In this document: one piece after another, positions 7,690 to 16,420 of the stretch
Position numbering within the stretch: position 1 is the stretch's first letter
How the letters are laid out: every line of letters begins with the position of its first letter
Assembly: GCA_900540785.1 (NCBI GenBank)
Contig: UQHF01000002.1
Location: 124,001-188,000 of the forward strand
Direction of reading: 5' to 3'
Length of the DNA stretch: 64,000 nt
Source of the DNA: an uncultured Blautia sp.
Lineage (GTDB): Bacteria > Bacillota > Clostridia > Lachnospirales > Lachnospiraceae
The notes under the pieces: generated by a model
What the model saw: the letters and a program-made list of their open reading frames with translations, nothing else
Databases searched by the model: none
What the model was told of the DNA's origin: nothing
Made by a program: the position numbers and the translations under genes

Positions 7690-9651
7690 ATGATTATTAC
7701 ATTAAAAGACGGCTCAAAGAAAGAGTACGCAGAAGCAAAATCAGTAATTGAAATCGCACAGGATATAAGCGAGGGACTGGCACGTGCAGCATGTGCAGGA
7801 GAAGTAGACGGAGAGGTTGTAGACCTTCGTACTGTAGTGGATAAAGACTGCGAGCTGAATATCCTTACTTCAAAAGACGAAAAAGGACTTGCAGCTCTGC
7901 GCCATACAGCATCTCATGTTCTGGCACAGGCGGTTCAGACTCTTTACCCGGAAGCAAAGGTTGCGATCGGACCGTCTATTGATACCGGATTTTATTACGA
8001 TTTCGAATGTCCGCCATTTTCAAGAGAAGACCTTGACGCAATTGAAAAAGAGATGAAAAAGATCATCAAAAAAGGTGCGAAGATTGAGCGTTTTACAAAA
8101 ACAAGAGAAGATGCAATCGCATTTTTTAAAGAGAAAAATGAGCCTTATAAAGTAGAACTCATTGAAGATTTACCGGAAGGAGAAGAGATTTCCTTCTATT
8201 CTCAGGGAGACTGGGTAGATTTATGTGCAGGTCCTCATCTTATGAGCACGAAAGGAATCAAGGCATTTAAACTTCTTTCTGCGTCCGGTGCATACTGGAG
8301 AGGAAGCGAAAAGAACCAGATGCTCACACGTGTTTACGGAACGGCTTACGGTTCCAAAGACGAACTGAAGGCTCATCTGGAACAGATGGAAGAGGCAAAA
8401 AAACGCGATCACAATAAACTGGGACGTGAGATGAAGCTCTTTACAACAGTAGATGTGATCGGACAGGGACTTCCTCTTATTATGCCAAACGGCGTGATCA
8501 TCATGCAGGAAATGCAGAGATGGATTGAGGACGAGGAAGCAAAGAGAGGATATATCCGTACAAAGACTCCTCTTATGGCAAAAAGCGATCTGTATAAGAT
8601 TTCCGGACACTGGGATCATTATAAAGACGGAATGTTCGTATTAGGAGATGAAGAAAAAGATAAAGAAGTATACGCCCTTCGTCCGATGACATGCCCGTTC
8701 CAGTATTATGTATATAAAGCAGAGCAGCACAGCTACCGTGACTTGCCCCTTCGTTACGGAGAAACATCTACGTTATTCAGAAATGAAGATTCCGGAGAAA
8801 TGCACGGACTGACACGCGTGCGCCAGTTTACTATTTCCGAGGGTCACTTAATTGTGAGACCGGACCAGATGGTAAAAGAGTTTAAAGACTGTATTGCTCT
8901 TGCACAGTACTGTCTCCAGGTACTTGGCGTTGAGGAAGATGTAACATATCATCTTTCCAAATGGGATCCGGAAAACAGAGAAAAATATATTGGCGATGCA
9001 GATGTATGGAATGAGACAGAGGGTCATATCCGTACCATGCTGGAAGAACTGAATATTCCGTTTGTTGAGGATGTGGGAGAAGCTGCATTCTACGGGCCGA
9101 AGGTTGACATCAACGCAAAGAACGTATATGGAAAAGAAGATACTATGATCACCATTCAGTGGGACGCACTTCTTGCAGAACAGTTTGATATGTACTATAT
9201 TGATGAAAACGGCGAAAAACAGCGTCCGTACATCATTCACCGTACAGCTATGGGCTGCTATGAGCGTACACTTGCATGGCTCATTGAAAAATATGCGGGA
9301 ATGTTCCCGACATGGCTGTGTCCGGAACAGGTTCGCGTGATTCCAATCTCCGAAAAATACAGCGACTATGCAGCAAAAGTGGAAGCGCAGCTTAAAGAAA
9401 ACGGCATTCGCTGTTCCGCAGATCACCGCTCTGAAAAAATGGGATATAAGATTCGTGAAGCCCGTCTTGCGAGAGTGCCGTACATGTTGATCGTGGGCGC
9501 AAAAGAGGAGGAAGAAGGAAAGGTATCTGTAAGAAGCCGATTCCTCGGAGACGAAGGCATGAGAAGCCTTGACGAATTTATATCTGCAATTAAAGAGGAA
9601 ATCCGCACAAAGGAAATCCGCAAAATTGAGGTTACAGAAGAATCAAAATAA
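7690..9651 (+). CDS. thrS: Threonine--tRNA ligase
   Basis: Class II synthetase that charges tRNA-Thr. The order is an N-terminal TGS domain (residues 1-60), the editing SAD domain (about 60-225, with RHTASHVLAQAV), the catalytic core (about 240-540) and the anticodon-binding domain. The zinc ligands are present: Cys in MTCPF, His in ISEGHL and His in IIHRTAMG. The common MNCPGH block reads MTCPFQYYVY here, a divergent form of motif 2 surroundings. It has 653 residues. Translation starts after AAAGGAGACAAT. Expression is set by the T-box leader, consistent with its substrate. Confidence 0.97.
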   Translation: MIITLKDGSKKEYAEAKSVIEIAQDISEGLARAACAGEVDGEVVDLRTVVDKDCELNILTSKDEKGLAALRHTASHVLAQAVQTLYPEAKVAIGPSIDTGFYYDFECPPFSREDLDAIEKEMKKIIKKGAKIERFTKTREDAIAFFKEKNEPYKVELIEDLPEGEEISFYSQGDWVDLCAGPHLMSTKGIKAFKLLSASGAYWRGSEKNQMLTRVYGTAYGSKDELKAHLEQMEEAKKRDHNKLGREMKLFTTVDVIGQGLPLIMPNGVIIMQEMQRWIEDEEAKRGYIRTKTPLMAKSDLYKISGHWDHYKDGMFVLGDEEKDKEVYALRPMTCPFQYYVYKAEQHSYRDLPLRYGETSTLFRNEDSGEMHGLTRVRQFTISEGHLIVRPDQMVKEFKDCIALAQYCLQVLGVEEDVTYHLSKWDPENREKYIGDADVWNETEGHIRTMLEELNIPFVEDVGEAAFYGPKVDINAKNVYGKEDTMITIQWDALLAEQFDMYYIDENGEKQRPYIIHRTAMGCYERTLAWLIEKYAGMFPTWLCPEQVRVIPISEKYSDYAAKVEAQLKENGIRCSADHRSEKMGYKIREARLARVPYMLIVGAKEEEEGKVSVRSRFLGDEGMRSLDEFISAIKEEIRTKEIRKIEVTEESK

Positions 9652-9658
9652 TATAAAA

Positions 9659-9695
9659 ATGTACAGCTTCCGATTATGAGAAGCTGTACATTTCT
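9659..9695 (+). terminator. Terminator between convergent thrS and aroE
   Basis: ATGTACAGCTTC pairs with GAAGCTGTACAT around a 9-base loop. A-rich sequence precedes it and TTTCTTT follows, so it can work for both strands. Confidence 0.75.
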
Positions 9696-9712
9696 TTATA
9701 TGGAAGACAGAT

Positions 9713-10582
9713 TTATCCGGCAAAAAATTTTTCCTTGATTGACTCTGTTGGCATTTCCTGACCTGTAAAAAGGCGGAACGCTTCCGCGCCCTGATAAAGA
9801 AGCATATACATACCATTAAAGACAGGACAGCCTGCTTTTTCCGCTTCCTGTAAAAGGCGTGTTTTCCGGGGATTATAAATCACATCTGACACGATCAGCT
9901 CCGGGTGGAAAAGAGAGGTATCTGTGATAATAGAAGCTTCTGTATTCGGAGCCATTCCCACAGATGTGGCATTTACAAGAATGGCGCTTTCTGATATAGC
10001 GTTTTTAAGGGCGGCGGCATCTTCATTTTCGTGAAGAAAGACACGACAGGGAAGGGTGCTGTTTATAGTATTGGCAAGAGATTGTGTACGGTTCCAGAAA
10101 CGGCTTGTTCTGCGGGCGAATACATGGATAGAAGAAACGCCGTCAAGGGCTGCCTGGGCGCAGATGGCAGTAGCGGCGCCTCCGGCTCCCATAAGAGTCA
10201 TTGTTTTTCCGATAATGTTGTGTCCGGCGTCTTTTACAGAGCGCATATATCCGATACCGTCTGTGTTATATCCGATCAGTCTGCCGTCTTCATTAATAAC
10301 GGTATTGACAGCCCCGAGGAGCCTTGCAGAGGGAGAAAGCTCATCAAGAAGCTCCACGATTTTGTTTTTACATGGCATGGTAAGATTAAATCCCCTGATC
10401 CCGCAGGCTTTTAAACCCTGTACTGCTTCCGTAAGGGTTTCTTCCGTTATGTCAAAACAAAGATATCTATAATCAAGAGAAAGCATACGAAATGCCTCGT
10501 TGTACATAAGCGGGGAAATACTGTGGGAGACGGGACTTCCAAGAAGTCCTGTAAGTTTTGTGTGTCCGGTTATGGTTGTCAT
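9713..10582 (-). CDS. aroE: Shikimate dehydrogenase (NADP+)
   Basis: Reduces 3-dehydroshikimate to shikimate in aromatic amino-acid synthesis. The N-terminal substrate site GSPVSHSISPLMYNEAF, the NLTMPCKNK block with the catalytic Lys, the Rossmann GAGGAATA loop and NATSVGM are all present. It has 289 residues. The ATG at 10582 has GGAGG 7 bp upstream; the longer frame reaching 10645 lacks a site and would run into the aroD leader. It is divergent from aroD, the preceding enzyme of the same pathway, so the two probably share control. Confidence 0.95.
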   Translation of the reverse strand: MTTITGHTKLTGLLGSPVSHSISPLMYNEAFRMLSLDYRYLCFDITEETLTEAVQGLKACGIRGFNLTMPCKNKIVELLDELSPSARLLGAVNTVINEDGRLIGYNTDGIGYMRSVKDAGHNIIGKTMTLMGAGGAATAICAQAALDGVSSIHVFARRTSRFWNRTQSLANTINSTLPCRVFLHENEDAAALKNAISESAILVNATSVGMAPNTEASIITDTSLFHPELIVSDVIYNPRKTRLLQEAEKAGCPVFNGMYMLLYQGAEAFRLFTGQEMPTESIKEKFFAG

Positions 10583-10648
10583 AAAAAGCCTCCAATCTGT
10601 TGCGATAGTTTTTAATATTTTATTATGAGAAAAAGGAGATGTCAAGAA

Positions 10649-11416
10649 ATGACAAAGCCCATTCAGGTAAAAAATGTAAGTTTCGGAGAGGGACTTCCGA
10701 AAATCTGTGTCCCTCTTACCGGAATAACAGAAGATGAAATTAAAAAAGAAGGAAAAAAAGCAGTGGAAGCAGGCGCAGAGCTTGTGGAATGGCGCGCTGA
10801 TTTTTTTGAGGCGCTTGATGACAGAAAATCTTTAGAAAAAACGCTGCTCTCCCTTTCCGACATATTGGGACAGGTTCCTCTTCTTTTCACGATCCGTACG
10901 TCAAAAGAAGGGGGAAATCGAGAAATTAGAATAAAAGATTATGTAAACTATAATATGTGGGCGTGTGAAACAGGAAAAGCAGATTTTATTGACGTGGAAG
11001 CCTTTGGAGATGAGGAGGAAAAAAAGGCGCTGATACAGAGTCTTCAGGAGAAGGGGACAAAGGTTATTGCCTCTTATCATGATTTTCAGAAAACAGAATC
11101 AAAAGAAGAATTGAAAGATCGTTTTCGCGTACTTTATAACGCAGGAGGAGATATTTTAAAAATTGCGGAAATGCCTGCAGAATTTGAGAATACGGCAGAT
11201 CTGATGCTTGCCAGCAGAGAGATGACAGAGGAAATCCCAAATCCCCTTGTTGCAATCTCAATGGGAAATACCGGCTCCATCAGCCGGATTTCCGGAGAAA
11301 ATTTCGGTTCCTGCATTACTTTTGCAACTGTGGGAAAAGCCTCTGCTCCCGGACAGTTTCCGGTAAAAGAGCTTCGCATGATGATGGAAGCGCTCCATGA
11401 AAAAAATAAAGAATAA
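10649..11416 (+). CDS. aroD: Type I 3-dehydroquinate dehydratase
   Basis: Class I dehydroquinase forming a Schiff base to convert 3-dehydroquinate to 3-dehydroshikimate. Visible are EWRADFFE, TIRTSKEGG, the catalytic His in SYHDFQKT, the Schiff-base Lys in ILKIAEMP, and the C-terminal SISRISGENFGS and SAPGQFPV substrate loops. It has 255 residues. The ATG follows AAGGAGATGTCAAGAA; the frame opening at 10625 places that site inside the gene. It is divergent from aroE with 66 bp between starts. Confidence 0.95.
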   Translation: MTKPIQVKNVSFGEGLPKICVPLTGITEDEIKKEGKKAVEAGAELVEWRADFFEALDDRKSLEKTLLSLSDILGQVPLLFTIRTSKEGGNREIRIKDYVNYNMWACETGKADFIDVEAFGDEEEKKALIQSLQEKGTKVIASYHDFQKTESKEELKDRFRVLYNAGGDILKIAEMPAEFENTADLMLASREMTEEIPNPLVAISMGNTGSISRISGENFGSCITFATVGKASAPGQFPVKELRMMMEALHEKNKE

Positions 11417-11439
11417 GGTGACATAATATCATGAGTTTC

Positions 11440-11454
11440 CGTCGAACTTCGGCG
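11440..11454 (+). promoter_or_regulatory. Candidate Spo0A boxes upstream of spoIIGA
   Basis: CGTCGAA (6 of 7 to the TGTCGAA Spo0A box) is followed at once by TTCGGCG, a weaker box on the other strand. They lie 29-43 bp upstream of the -35 element, a position compatible with activation by Spo0A-P. This is inferred from the consensus only. Confidence 0.5.
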
Positions 11455-11482
11455 AGAAATTCTTGAGAAAAGCTCTGTGATT

Positions 11483-11516
11483 TTGACAAAATACGCACCC
11501 CCTTATGGCCTATAAT
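11483..11516 (+). promoter_or_regulatory. spoIIG-type promoter with 22-bp spacer
   Basis: A perfect TTGACA and a perfect TATAAT are separated by exactly 22 bp. The Bacillus subtilis spoIIG promoter is known for the same abnormal spacing, which makes sigma-A RNA polymerase depend on Spo0A-P. Confidence 0.8.
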
Positions 11517-11564
11517 AAATGCACTTACCAAAGTGGAGGATTGACAGGTCATAGGGGGGTTTTT

Positions 11565-12416
11565 ATGTCTTACGAAGTATACATAGACGTAGTCTTTGTG
11601 ACAAATCTCTTGATGGATTATTTTCTTCTGAGGATTGCAGGCTGGCTTCTTTCCTGTAAAAAGAGCCGCGGGAGGCTGTTTCTCGCAGCGACAGCAGGGG
11701 CTCTGTATTCCTGCCTGCTTCTTTACATTCCTGCAGAGGACTTTCTTCCGGCAGCAATTCTGTGTCATGGCGCCTGCGCCTACTTTATGATACGGATTGG
11801 GTTTGGACTGAAAAAGGGCGGACTTCTGATAAAAGCGATGGTAACGCTTTATCTGACGGCGTTTTTATGGGGCGGTTTCTGGGAGGTTCTTTCTTCCGGC
11901 TGGAAAATAACAGTGAGAACCTTCTTTTTATTTGCCTTCTGCACATATTTTGCTCTGTCTGCTCTGCTATACCTCAGCGAGTCTCTGAAAGTACGGCTGA
12001 AGCATATTTATCCCATCACGATTTCCTACAGGGGAAAGGTGCAGTCTGCATATGGATTTTACGACACAGGAAACCTTCTTACAGAGCCGGTAAGCGGAAG
12101 ACCGGTTTCCGTTGTCTGTCCGGAGTTTCTGGAGTCCATACTGCCGGAAGAAATGCAAGAGAGCTTAAAGTACATAAAAGAAAACCAGGGGGAGAAAAAA
12201 AGTACGCGGCTTGAAGAACTGAATCCCAGATTTGTGCCTTATCGGGCAGTGGGAAAAGAAAATGGAATGCTTCTGGCAGTGACGCTTGAGGATCTCTGTA
12301 TTCACACGCCGAGAGAGGTGGTGCATGTGGAACGTCCTGTGTTTGCTGTGGCAGAGGAAGCTTCTGCTTTGGAAAAAGAGTGCAAAGTACTGTTAAATTC
12401 CAGATTATTACATTAG
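11565..12416 (+). CDS. spoIIGA: Sporulation sigma-E processing peptidase SpoIIGA
   Basis: Membrane-embedded aspartic protease that cleaves the pro-sequence of sigma-E in the mother cell after the SpoIIR signal. The N-terminal half (residues 5-150) has about five membrane segments. The cytoplasmic C-terminal half has the catalytic DTGN motif in GFYDTGNLLTEPVSGRPV. It has 283 residues, slightly shorter than the Bacillus protein. The start ATG is preceded by AGGGGGG. It lies 12 bp upstream of sigE, its substrate, matching the classical spoIIG operon. Confidence 0.93.
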   Translation: MSYEVYIDVVFVTNLLMDYFLLRIAGWLLSCKKSRGRLFLAATAGALYSCLLLYIPAEDFLPAAILCHGACAYFMIRIGFGLKKGGLLIKAMVTLYLTAFLWGGFWEVLSSGWKITVRTFFLFAFCTYFALSALLYLSESLKVRLKHIYPITISYRGKVQSAYGFYDTGNLLTEPVSGRPVSVVCPEFLESILPEEMQESLKYIKENQGEKKSTRLEELNPRFVPYRAVGKENGMLLAVTLEDLCIHTPREVVHVERPVFAVAEEASALEKECKVLLNSRLLH

Positions 12417-12428
12417 GGGGTCAAAATC

Positions 12429-13160
12429 ATGAGCATAAGAGCAGCAGGCGTAAACAATGGTTCCATACCGGGTATTTCCAGATTTGTTATGGGCAGGACA
12501 AGAGATATTTACTATATCGGGGGAAGTGATGTTCTTCCGGCACCTCTGGAACCGCAGAGAGAAGCCTTTGTTTTAAGCAAACTGGGAACAGACAAGGAGC
12601 AGGAAGCAAAGTCGCTTTTAATCGAACATAATCTGCGCCTTGTTGTTTATATTGCAAAGAAATTCGATAATACAGGTGTGGGAGTGGAGGATTTAATATC
12701 CATAGGAACAATCGGTCTTATTAAAGCCATTAACACCTTTAATCCTGTGAAGAAAATCAAGCTTGCAACTTATGCGTCACGCTGTATCGAAAACGAAATA
12801 CTGATGTATTTGAGAAGAAACAGCAAAACGAAAATGGAGGTTTCCATTGACGAGCCTCTGAATGTAGACTGGGACGGAAACGAGCTTCTCCTTTCTGATA
12901 TACTGGGAACAGACGAAGATGTGATTTCCCGCCATCTTGAGGACGAGGTGGAGATTTCTCTTCTTGCGAAGGCAATTTCAAGGCTTACACCACGGGAGCA
13001 GACGATCATCAAGCTGCGTTTCGGAATCGGCAGAGCAGAAGGAAAAGAAAAAACCCAGAAAGAGGTAGCAGACCTTCTCGGTATTTCCCAGTCTTATATT
13101 TCAAGACTGGAAAAAAGAATTATGAAAAGACTGAAAAAAGAGATTGTACGTTACGAGTAG
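12429..13160 (+). CDS. sigE: RNA polymerase sporulation sigma factor sigma-E
   Basis: Mother-cell sigma factor made as a pro-protein. The N-terminal residues before DIYYIGGSDVLPAPL form the pro-sequence removed by SpoIIGA; the latter stretch is characteristic of sigma-E. Region 2 (EHNLRLVVYIAKKFDNTGVG, DLISIGTIGLIKAINTF) and region 4 (LTPREQTIIKLRFGIG, then a helix-turn-helix QKEVADLLGISQSYISRLEK) are intact. It has 243 residues. In many endospore formers sigG follows; here an intrinsic terminator and an unrelated AT-rich block follow instead. Confidence 0.95.
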   Translation: MSIRAAGVNNGSIPGISRFVMGRTRDIYYIGGSDVLPAPLEPQREAFVLSKLGTDKEQEAKSLLIEHNLRLVVYIAKKFDNTGVGVEDLISIGTIGLIKAINTFNPVKKIKLATYASRCIENEILMYLRRNSKTKMEVSIDEPLNVDWDGNELLLSDILGTDEDVISRHLEDEVEISLLAKAISRLTPREQTIIKLRFGIGRAEGKEKTQKEVADLLGISQSYISRLEKRIMKRLKKEIVRYE

Positions 13161-13210
13161 AAAAAAAGCCGCAGCTTTGGGAAAAGAAGTTCCCGGGGCT
13201 GCGGTTTTTT
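13161..13210 (+). terminator. Terminator after sigE (probably bidirectional)
   Basis: CCGCAGC pairs with GCTGCGG, flanked by A7 on the left and T6 on the right, so it can end sigE and the opposing XRE gene. It starts directly after the sigE stop. Confidence 0.85.
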
Positions 13211-13226
13211 AAATGAGAGAAGTTGT

Positions 13227-13547
13227 TTAGAGGGGCATATTTTTTTTAAAAGAGATTAATAAATCTTCAATGATATTAAGTTCATTGGCACTACAGGAAG
13301 AAAGTAATGGAAGAATTTCTTCTATACGTGTAGTTTCTGAAGGGAAAATCAGATTATCTAAAGATAAATGTAAAGTTTGACATAGGCGAAATAACACTTC
13401 AATAGAAGGCTTTCTATGTTCGCTTTCAATATGTTTTAAATGTGTTGGGGTAATTTCTACCAATTCGGCTAATTGTTCCTGAGATAAATTGTTTTTTTGA
13501 CGAGCATTTCTAATAGCAGCGCCTAATATTCCATCTTTCAAAACCAT
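13227..13547 (-). CDS. XRE-family helix-turn-helix regulator
   Basis: A 106-residue DNA-binding protein. Residues about 8-62 form a Cro/CI-type HTH: AIRNARQKNNLSQEQLAELVEITPTHLKHIESEHRKPSIEVLFRLC is typical. The short C-terminal tail (ILPLLSSCSANELNIIEDLLISF) resembles small dimerising tails of autoregulated repressors. The start has GGAG 7 bp upstream. It is divergent from three genes for secreted or membrane proteins, with inverted repeats in between, so it most likely represses them and itself. The gene is AT-rich compared with sigE. Confidence 0.9.
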   Translation of the reverse strand: MVLKDGILGAAIRNARQKNNLSQEQLAELVEITPTHLKHIESEHRKPSIEVLFRLCQTLHLSLDNLIFPSETTRIEEILPLLSSCSANELNIIEDLLISFKKNMPL

Positions 13548-13565
13548 TATAAACTCCTTTTTGAT

Positions 13566-13578
13566 TAGCATAATGCTA
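13566..13578. promoter_or_regulatory. Palindrome in the XRE intergenic region (candidate operator)
   Basis: TAGCAT-A-ATGCTA is a perfect palindrome 18 bp upstream of the XRE start. Size and position suit an autoregulatory XRE operator, by inference. Confidence 0.4.
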
Positions 13579-13588
13579 TTATTGGGTA

Positions 13589-13632
13589 TTGAAAATTAGC
13601 TTAAAGAGATGTAAAATATCTCTAAAAGAGAT
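13589..13632 (+). promoter_or_regulatory. Promoter with overlapping AGAGAT/ATCTCT operator-like repeats
   Basis: TTGAAA (13589-13594) and TAAAAT (13612-13617) are 17 bp apart. AGAGAT at 13605, ATCTCT at 13618 and AGAGAT again at 13627 form an inverted repeat embracing the -10 box plus a third copy. A repressor bound there would block the promoter. Confidence 0.55.
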
Positions 13633-13646
13633 TTAAGGAGGATAAA

Positions 13647-14090
13647 ATGAAAAAGAAGAAAATGTTAATTGTGATACCGGTAATAATTTGCATATGCGGA
13701 TTATTAGTATGTACAAAGATGAGGCATTTTATTGGAACTAATAAGGAAACCTCAGAAAAGCAGTTACAGGAAATAAATTCGAATTGTATTGAAATTGGAA
13801 AGCAGGAAATTTCTATGCAAACTGACACTGAAGGAACAGCAAAAATAAAAGTACAATTACCAAAATATGAAATATTGTATAAAGAAGCCAGTGTTTCTGA
13901 AAATCCTGAAGAATGTTTAATAAATACATTGAAGTCAGGAAAATATGATACTTGTGAGTATGAAGTTGAGGCAAAGGTAACGGTTGAAAATGGAAAAAGA
14001 GTAATCCACATAAATGAGCCAGTTAAGGCGTTGTTGGAGAAAGTGCTTTCTCAGGCAGTTAATAAACTGGTAGGGGAGGATAGCGAATGA
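13647..14090 (+). CDS. Small exported or membrane-anchored protein of unknown function
   Basis: A 147-residue protein with one N-terminal hydrophobic segment (residues 5-22) after a KKKK start; it is either a signal peptide or an anchor. The remainder is charged and soluble-looking, with a short repeat-like EYEVEAKVTVENGKRVIHINEP ending that suggests beta structure. No known domain was recognised. AAGGAGG precedes the start. The stop overlaps the next gene by 4 bp (ATGA), which implies translational coupling. It is the first gene of the AT-rich operon facing the XRE regulator. Confidence 0.75.
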   Translation: MKKKKMLIVIPVIICICGLLVCTKMRHFIGTNKETSEKQLQEINSNCIEIGKQEISMQTDTEGTAKIKVQLPKYEILYKEASVSENPEECLINTLKSGKYDTCEYEVEAKVTVENGKRVIHINEPVKALLEKVLSQAVNKLVGEDSE

Positions 14091-16384
14091 AAAGAGCGGT
14101 TAGAATTTCAATAACTTTTTTATTATTTATTTTTATATTTCCTGTTTCAGTATTTGCGGAAGAAAAGGAAGAACATTATACGAAAGAGCAGATGGAATCT
14201 ATTGTGAGAAATTATGAAAATAATGAAGAAATGCTTAATACTGTTCTGTGTAGTGATTCGAATATCCGATATTGGAAAATGATAAACAACATAAAGAAAA
14301 ATAAGGTATTAGTATGGGCATTAGACGAATCTTCAAAGTTAATAGGAGAATATCCTGAAAAGCAGGATTATGCTGAAATTTTGGTTAATATTATAACCAT
14401 GCAAAGCGGGCAGCTTGCGGAGCAGATTGAGACGCAAAGTCGATTTGATGATTTAAAAAATATCGGAGATTTTGGTTTGGCTGTTATGGATATTGCATCT
14501 GAATTTATAGGAGCGAGTGATGTTGGAGAAATAGTTTCTGCAGCATTCGGAACAGGAAATGAGGGCTTGCAAAATGTAATTATTAAAAATAACGAGGTTG
14601 CAAAATACTATGAAACTACATTTCAGGATTATTCGCAAGCGAATGATTTTTTGATGGCAGTTAGTAAATATGCAGAATCAGAAGAACTTCGAAATGTTGC
14701 TTCAACATTACTTGAGGTAAATGAAACGCTATTGATAAATCGCTTAGAATATCTTGCAGATACAGGAGGAAATATTGCGAAATATGAGTGGAAATTTTTT
14801 CAGGAAAATATGTATATGGAATTATTAAAAGAAACAGACATATACAGTTCTGATGAAGTAGTTAAATTTTTTGTTGATGGAGGTATTAAGCTGAAAAATA
14901 CAATCTTAAATACTTTGAATGTAGGTAAATTTACATTTAAATCAATTGTTCTGGCAGGCGATATTGGATTAGGAACATCTGATGTTTACAATCGTTATCA
15001 GGAAATGAAGGTGGTTTCAGATATTGCAAATGCAATTACGAGAGCAAATAAAGCAATTTCCGTTTCAAACAAGGCTAGTGAATTGACATTAGAATCTATT
15101 CAGCAAAAATGTAATTATTATAAAGCGTTGTTAGTGACCCATGCCCGTGGAGAATATTTAATATATCAATTATTAGTAAATGATGGGGGAATATTCTCAG
15201 ATATTCGATATATAAAAGAGTATTTTAAAGGTAAAGATACTGCAGAATCGTGGTATCAGGGACAAAAAGAAATACTAATGAAGTATAGCAATATTCTGGA
15301 TAATATATTTGATGTATCAAAGAGCATAGATTTAGATAATCTTGTTACAGATGCGTTTATGGAAGAATGTGCATATAGTGTTCCAATAAATAATAATACA
15401 AATATGGACGAAAAAACGGAGATAATATGTACTTATCGAATTCCGCAGATAAATTTAGAAGGAAATGAAATTAAACAGATTAATAAAAAAATATACGATG
15501 CGTTTTATCCGGCTGTTGAAAATTCGATTAAGGAAATTAATGAGCATGGTTATCCTGTGACAAGTGAAGAGGTGTTGTATTATTGGGCGCTTAATGACGA
15601 TATATTATCTCTTGTAGTGAGAAATAGTAATGTAGTAAATAACGACTATACATATATGGTTTTCAATATCTATATTTTTTCAGGGGCAGAAGTGTCTAAT
15701 GATGAGATTCTTAAAAAAGCAGGACTGACAAAAGAACAATTTTATGAAAAAGCAAAACAGGTATTGGGCTCCAGTTTTTGGGAACCCTGGGACAGGCAAA
15801 ACGAAAATTTTAAAAATCAGTCTTTTGTGGAATTTTTTAATGACAGATTGAAAAAAACAATTTCAGACGAAAATATTGCACAGACATATCCTTATATTAA
15901 CGAAAAGGGTGAGTTGTGCATGATTGCAAAGAAATACTCTGTAGCTGGTGGGGATTATTACTGGTGTGACTTGAATATGGTTGATTTTACGTTTCTGCCT
16001 TATTATGCGGAGATGGCAAAAACAGCAGAAAGTAAAGTGAATCCAGAAACAATTACAGAAGAAGAACTGTTGGGAGAATGGCAGATTGATGAAGCGTATA
16101 CTATGGAAGTTAGCGGTATGTCAATGTGGGATTTCTATGGTACTTCATTTAGTGATGGGGATACTAAAATGGTATTTAATGCAGATGGCTCATATCAATA
16201 TTATGTGGCATGGTGCTATGGGAATGGCACATTTTCATTAGATAATGGAGAAATCACTGTCAATTTACAGGAAGGGGATCCTATTCAGGGTTCAATTAAG
16301 CTTCCTGTAATTACAGATGAAAAAAAGAGAATTGCTTTAGATCAGGGAGGTGACGGAAAAATGGTGTTTTGGATTAAAAAATAG
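14087..16384 (+). CDS. Large secreted protein, unknown, with C-terminal lipocalin-like domain
   Basis: A 765-residue protein with a clean signal peptide (residues 1-25, ending VSVFAEE). The first 400 residues are predicted helical with no recognised domain. A middle part (about 440-620) has a DUF3298-like feel (YRIPQINLEGNEIKQINKKIYDAF). The last 100 residues (EELLGEWQIDEAYTMEV, then MVFNADGSYQYYVAW and GNGTFSLDNGEITVNL) look like a lipocalin-like beta-barrel found in surface proteins. It overlaps its upstream neighbour by 4 bp. Domain calls are weak and the role is unknown. Confidence 0.75.
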   Translation: MKRAVRISITFLLFIFIFPVSVFAEEKEEHYTKEQMESIVRNYENNEEMLNTVLCSDSNIRYWKMINNIKKNKVLVWALDESSKLIGEYPEKQDYAEILVNIITMQSGQLAEQIETQSRFDDLKNIGDFGLAVMDIASEFIGASDVGEIVSAAFGTGNEGLQNVIIKNNEVAKYYETTFQDYSQANDFLMAVSKYAESEELRNVASTLLEVNETLLINRLEYLADTGGNIAKYEWKFFQENMYMELLKETDIYSSDEVVKFFVDGGIKLKNTILNTLNVGKFTFKSIVLAGDIGLGTSDVYNRYQEMKVVSDIANAITRANKAISVSNKASELTLESIQQKCNYYKALLVTHARGEYLIYQLLVNDGGIFSDIRYIKEYFKGKDTAESWYQGQKEILMKYSNILDNIFDVSKSIDLDNLVTDAFMEECAYSVPINNNTNMDEKTEIICTYRIPQINLEGNEIKQINKKIYDAFYPAVENSIKEINEHGYPVTSEEVLYYWALNDDILSLVVRNSNVVNNDYTYMVFNIYIFSGAEVSNDEILKKAGLTKEQFYEKAKQVLGSSFWEPWDRQNENFKNQSFVEFFNDRLKKTISDENIAQTYPYINEKGELCMIAKKYSVAGGDYYWCDLNMVDFTFLPYYAEMAKTAESKVNPETITEEELLGEWQIDEAYTMEVSGMSMWDFYGTSFSDGDTKMVFNADGSYQYYVAWCYGNGTFSLDNGEITVNLQEGDPIQGSIKLPVITDEKKRIALDQGGDGKMVFWIKK

Positions 16385-16420
16385 TATTTCAAAGAAAAGT
16401 TAAAACGGAGGAGAAAAAGA

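Noticed and set aside
7463..7693. A 76-residue ORF upstream of thrS
   Set aside because: It runs through the T-box antiterminator and terminator and has no ribosome site.
12429..13160. Reading this sigma factor as sigma-G or sigma-K
   Set aside because: The pro-sequence, the IYYIGGSDVLPAPL stretch and the spoIIGA neighbour all point to sigma-E.
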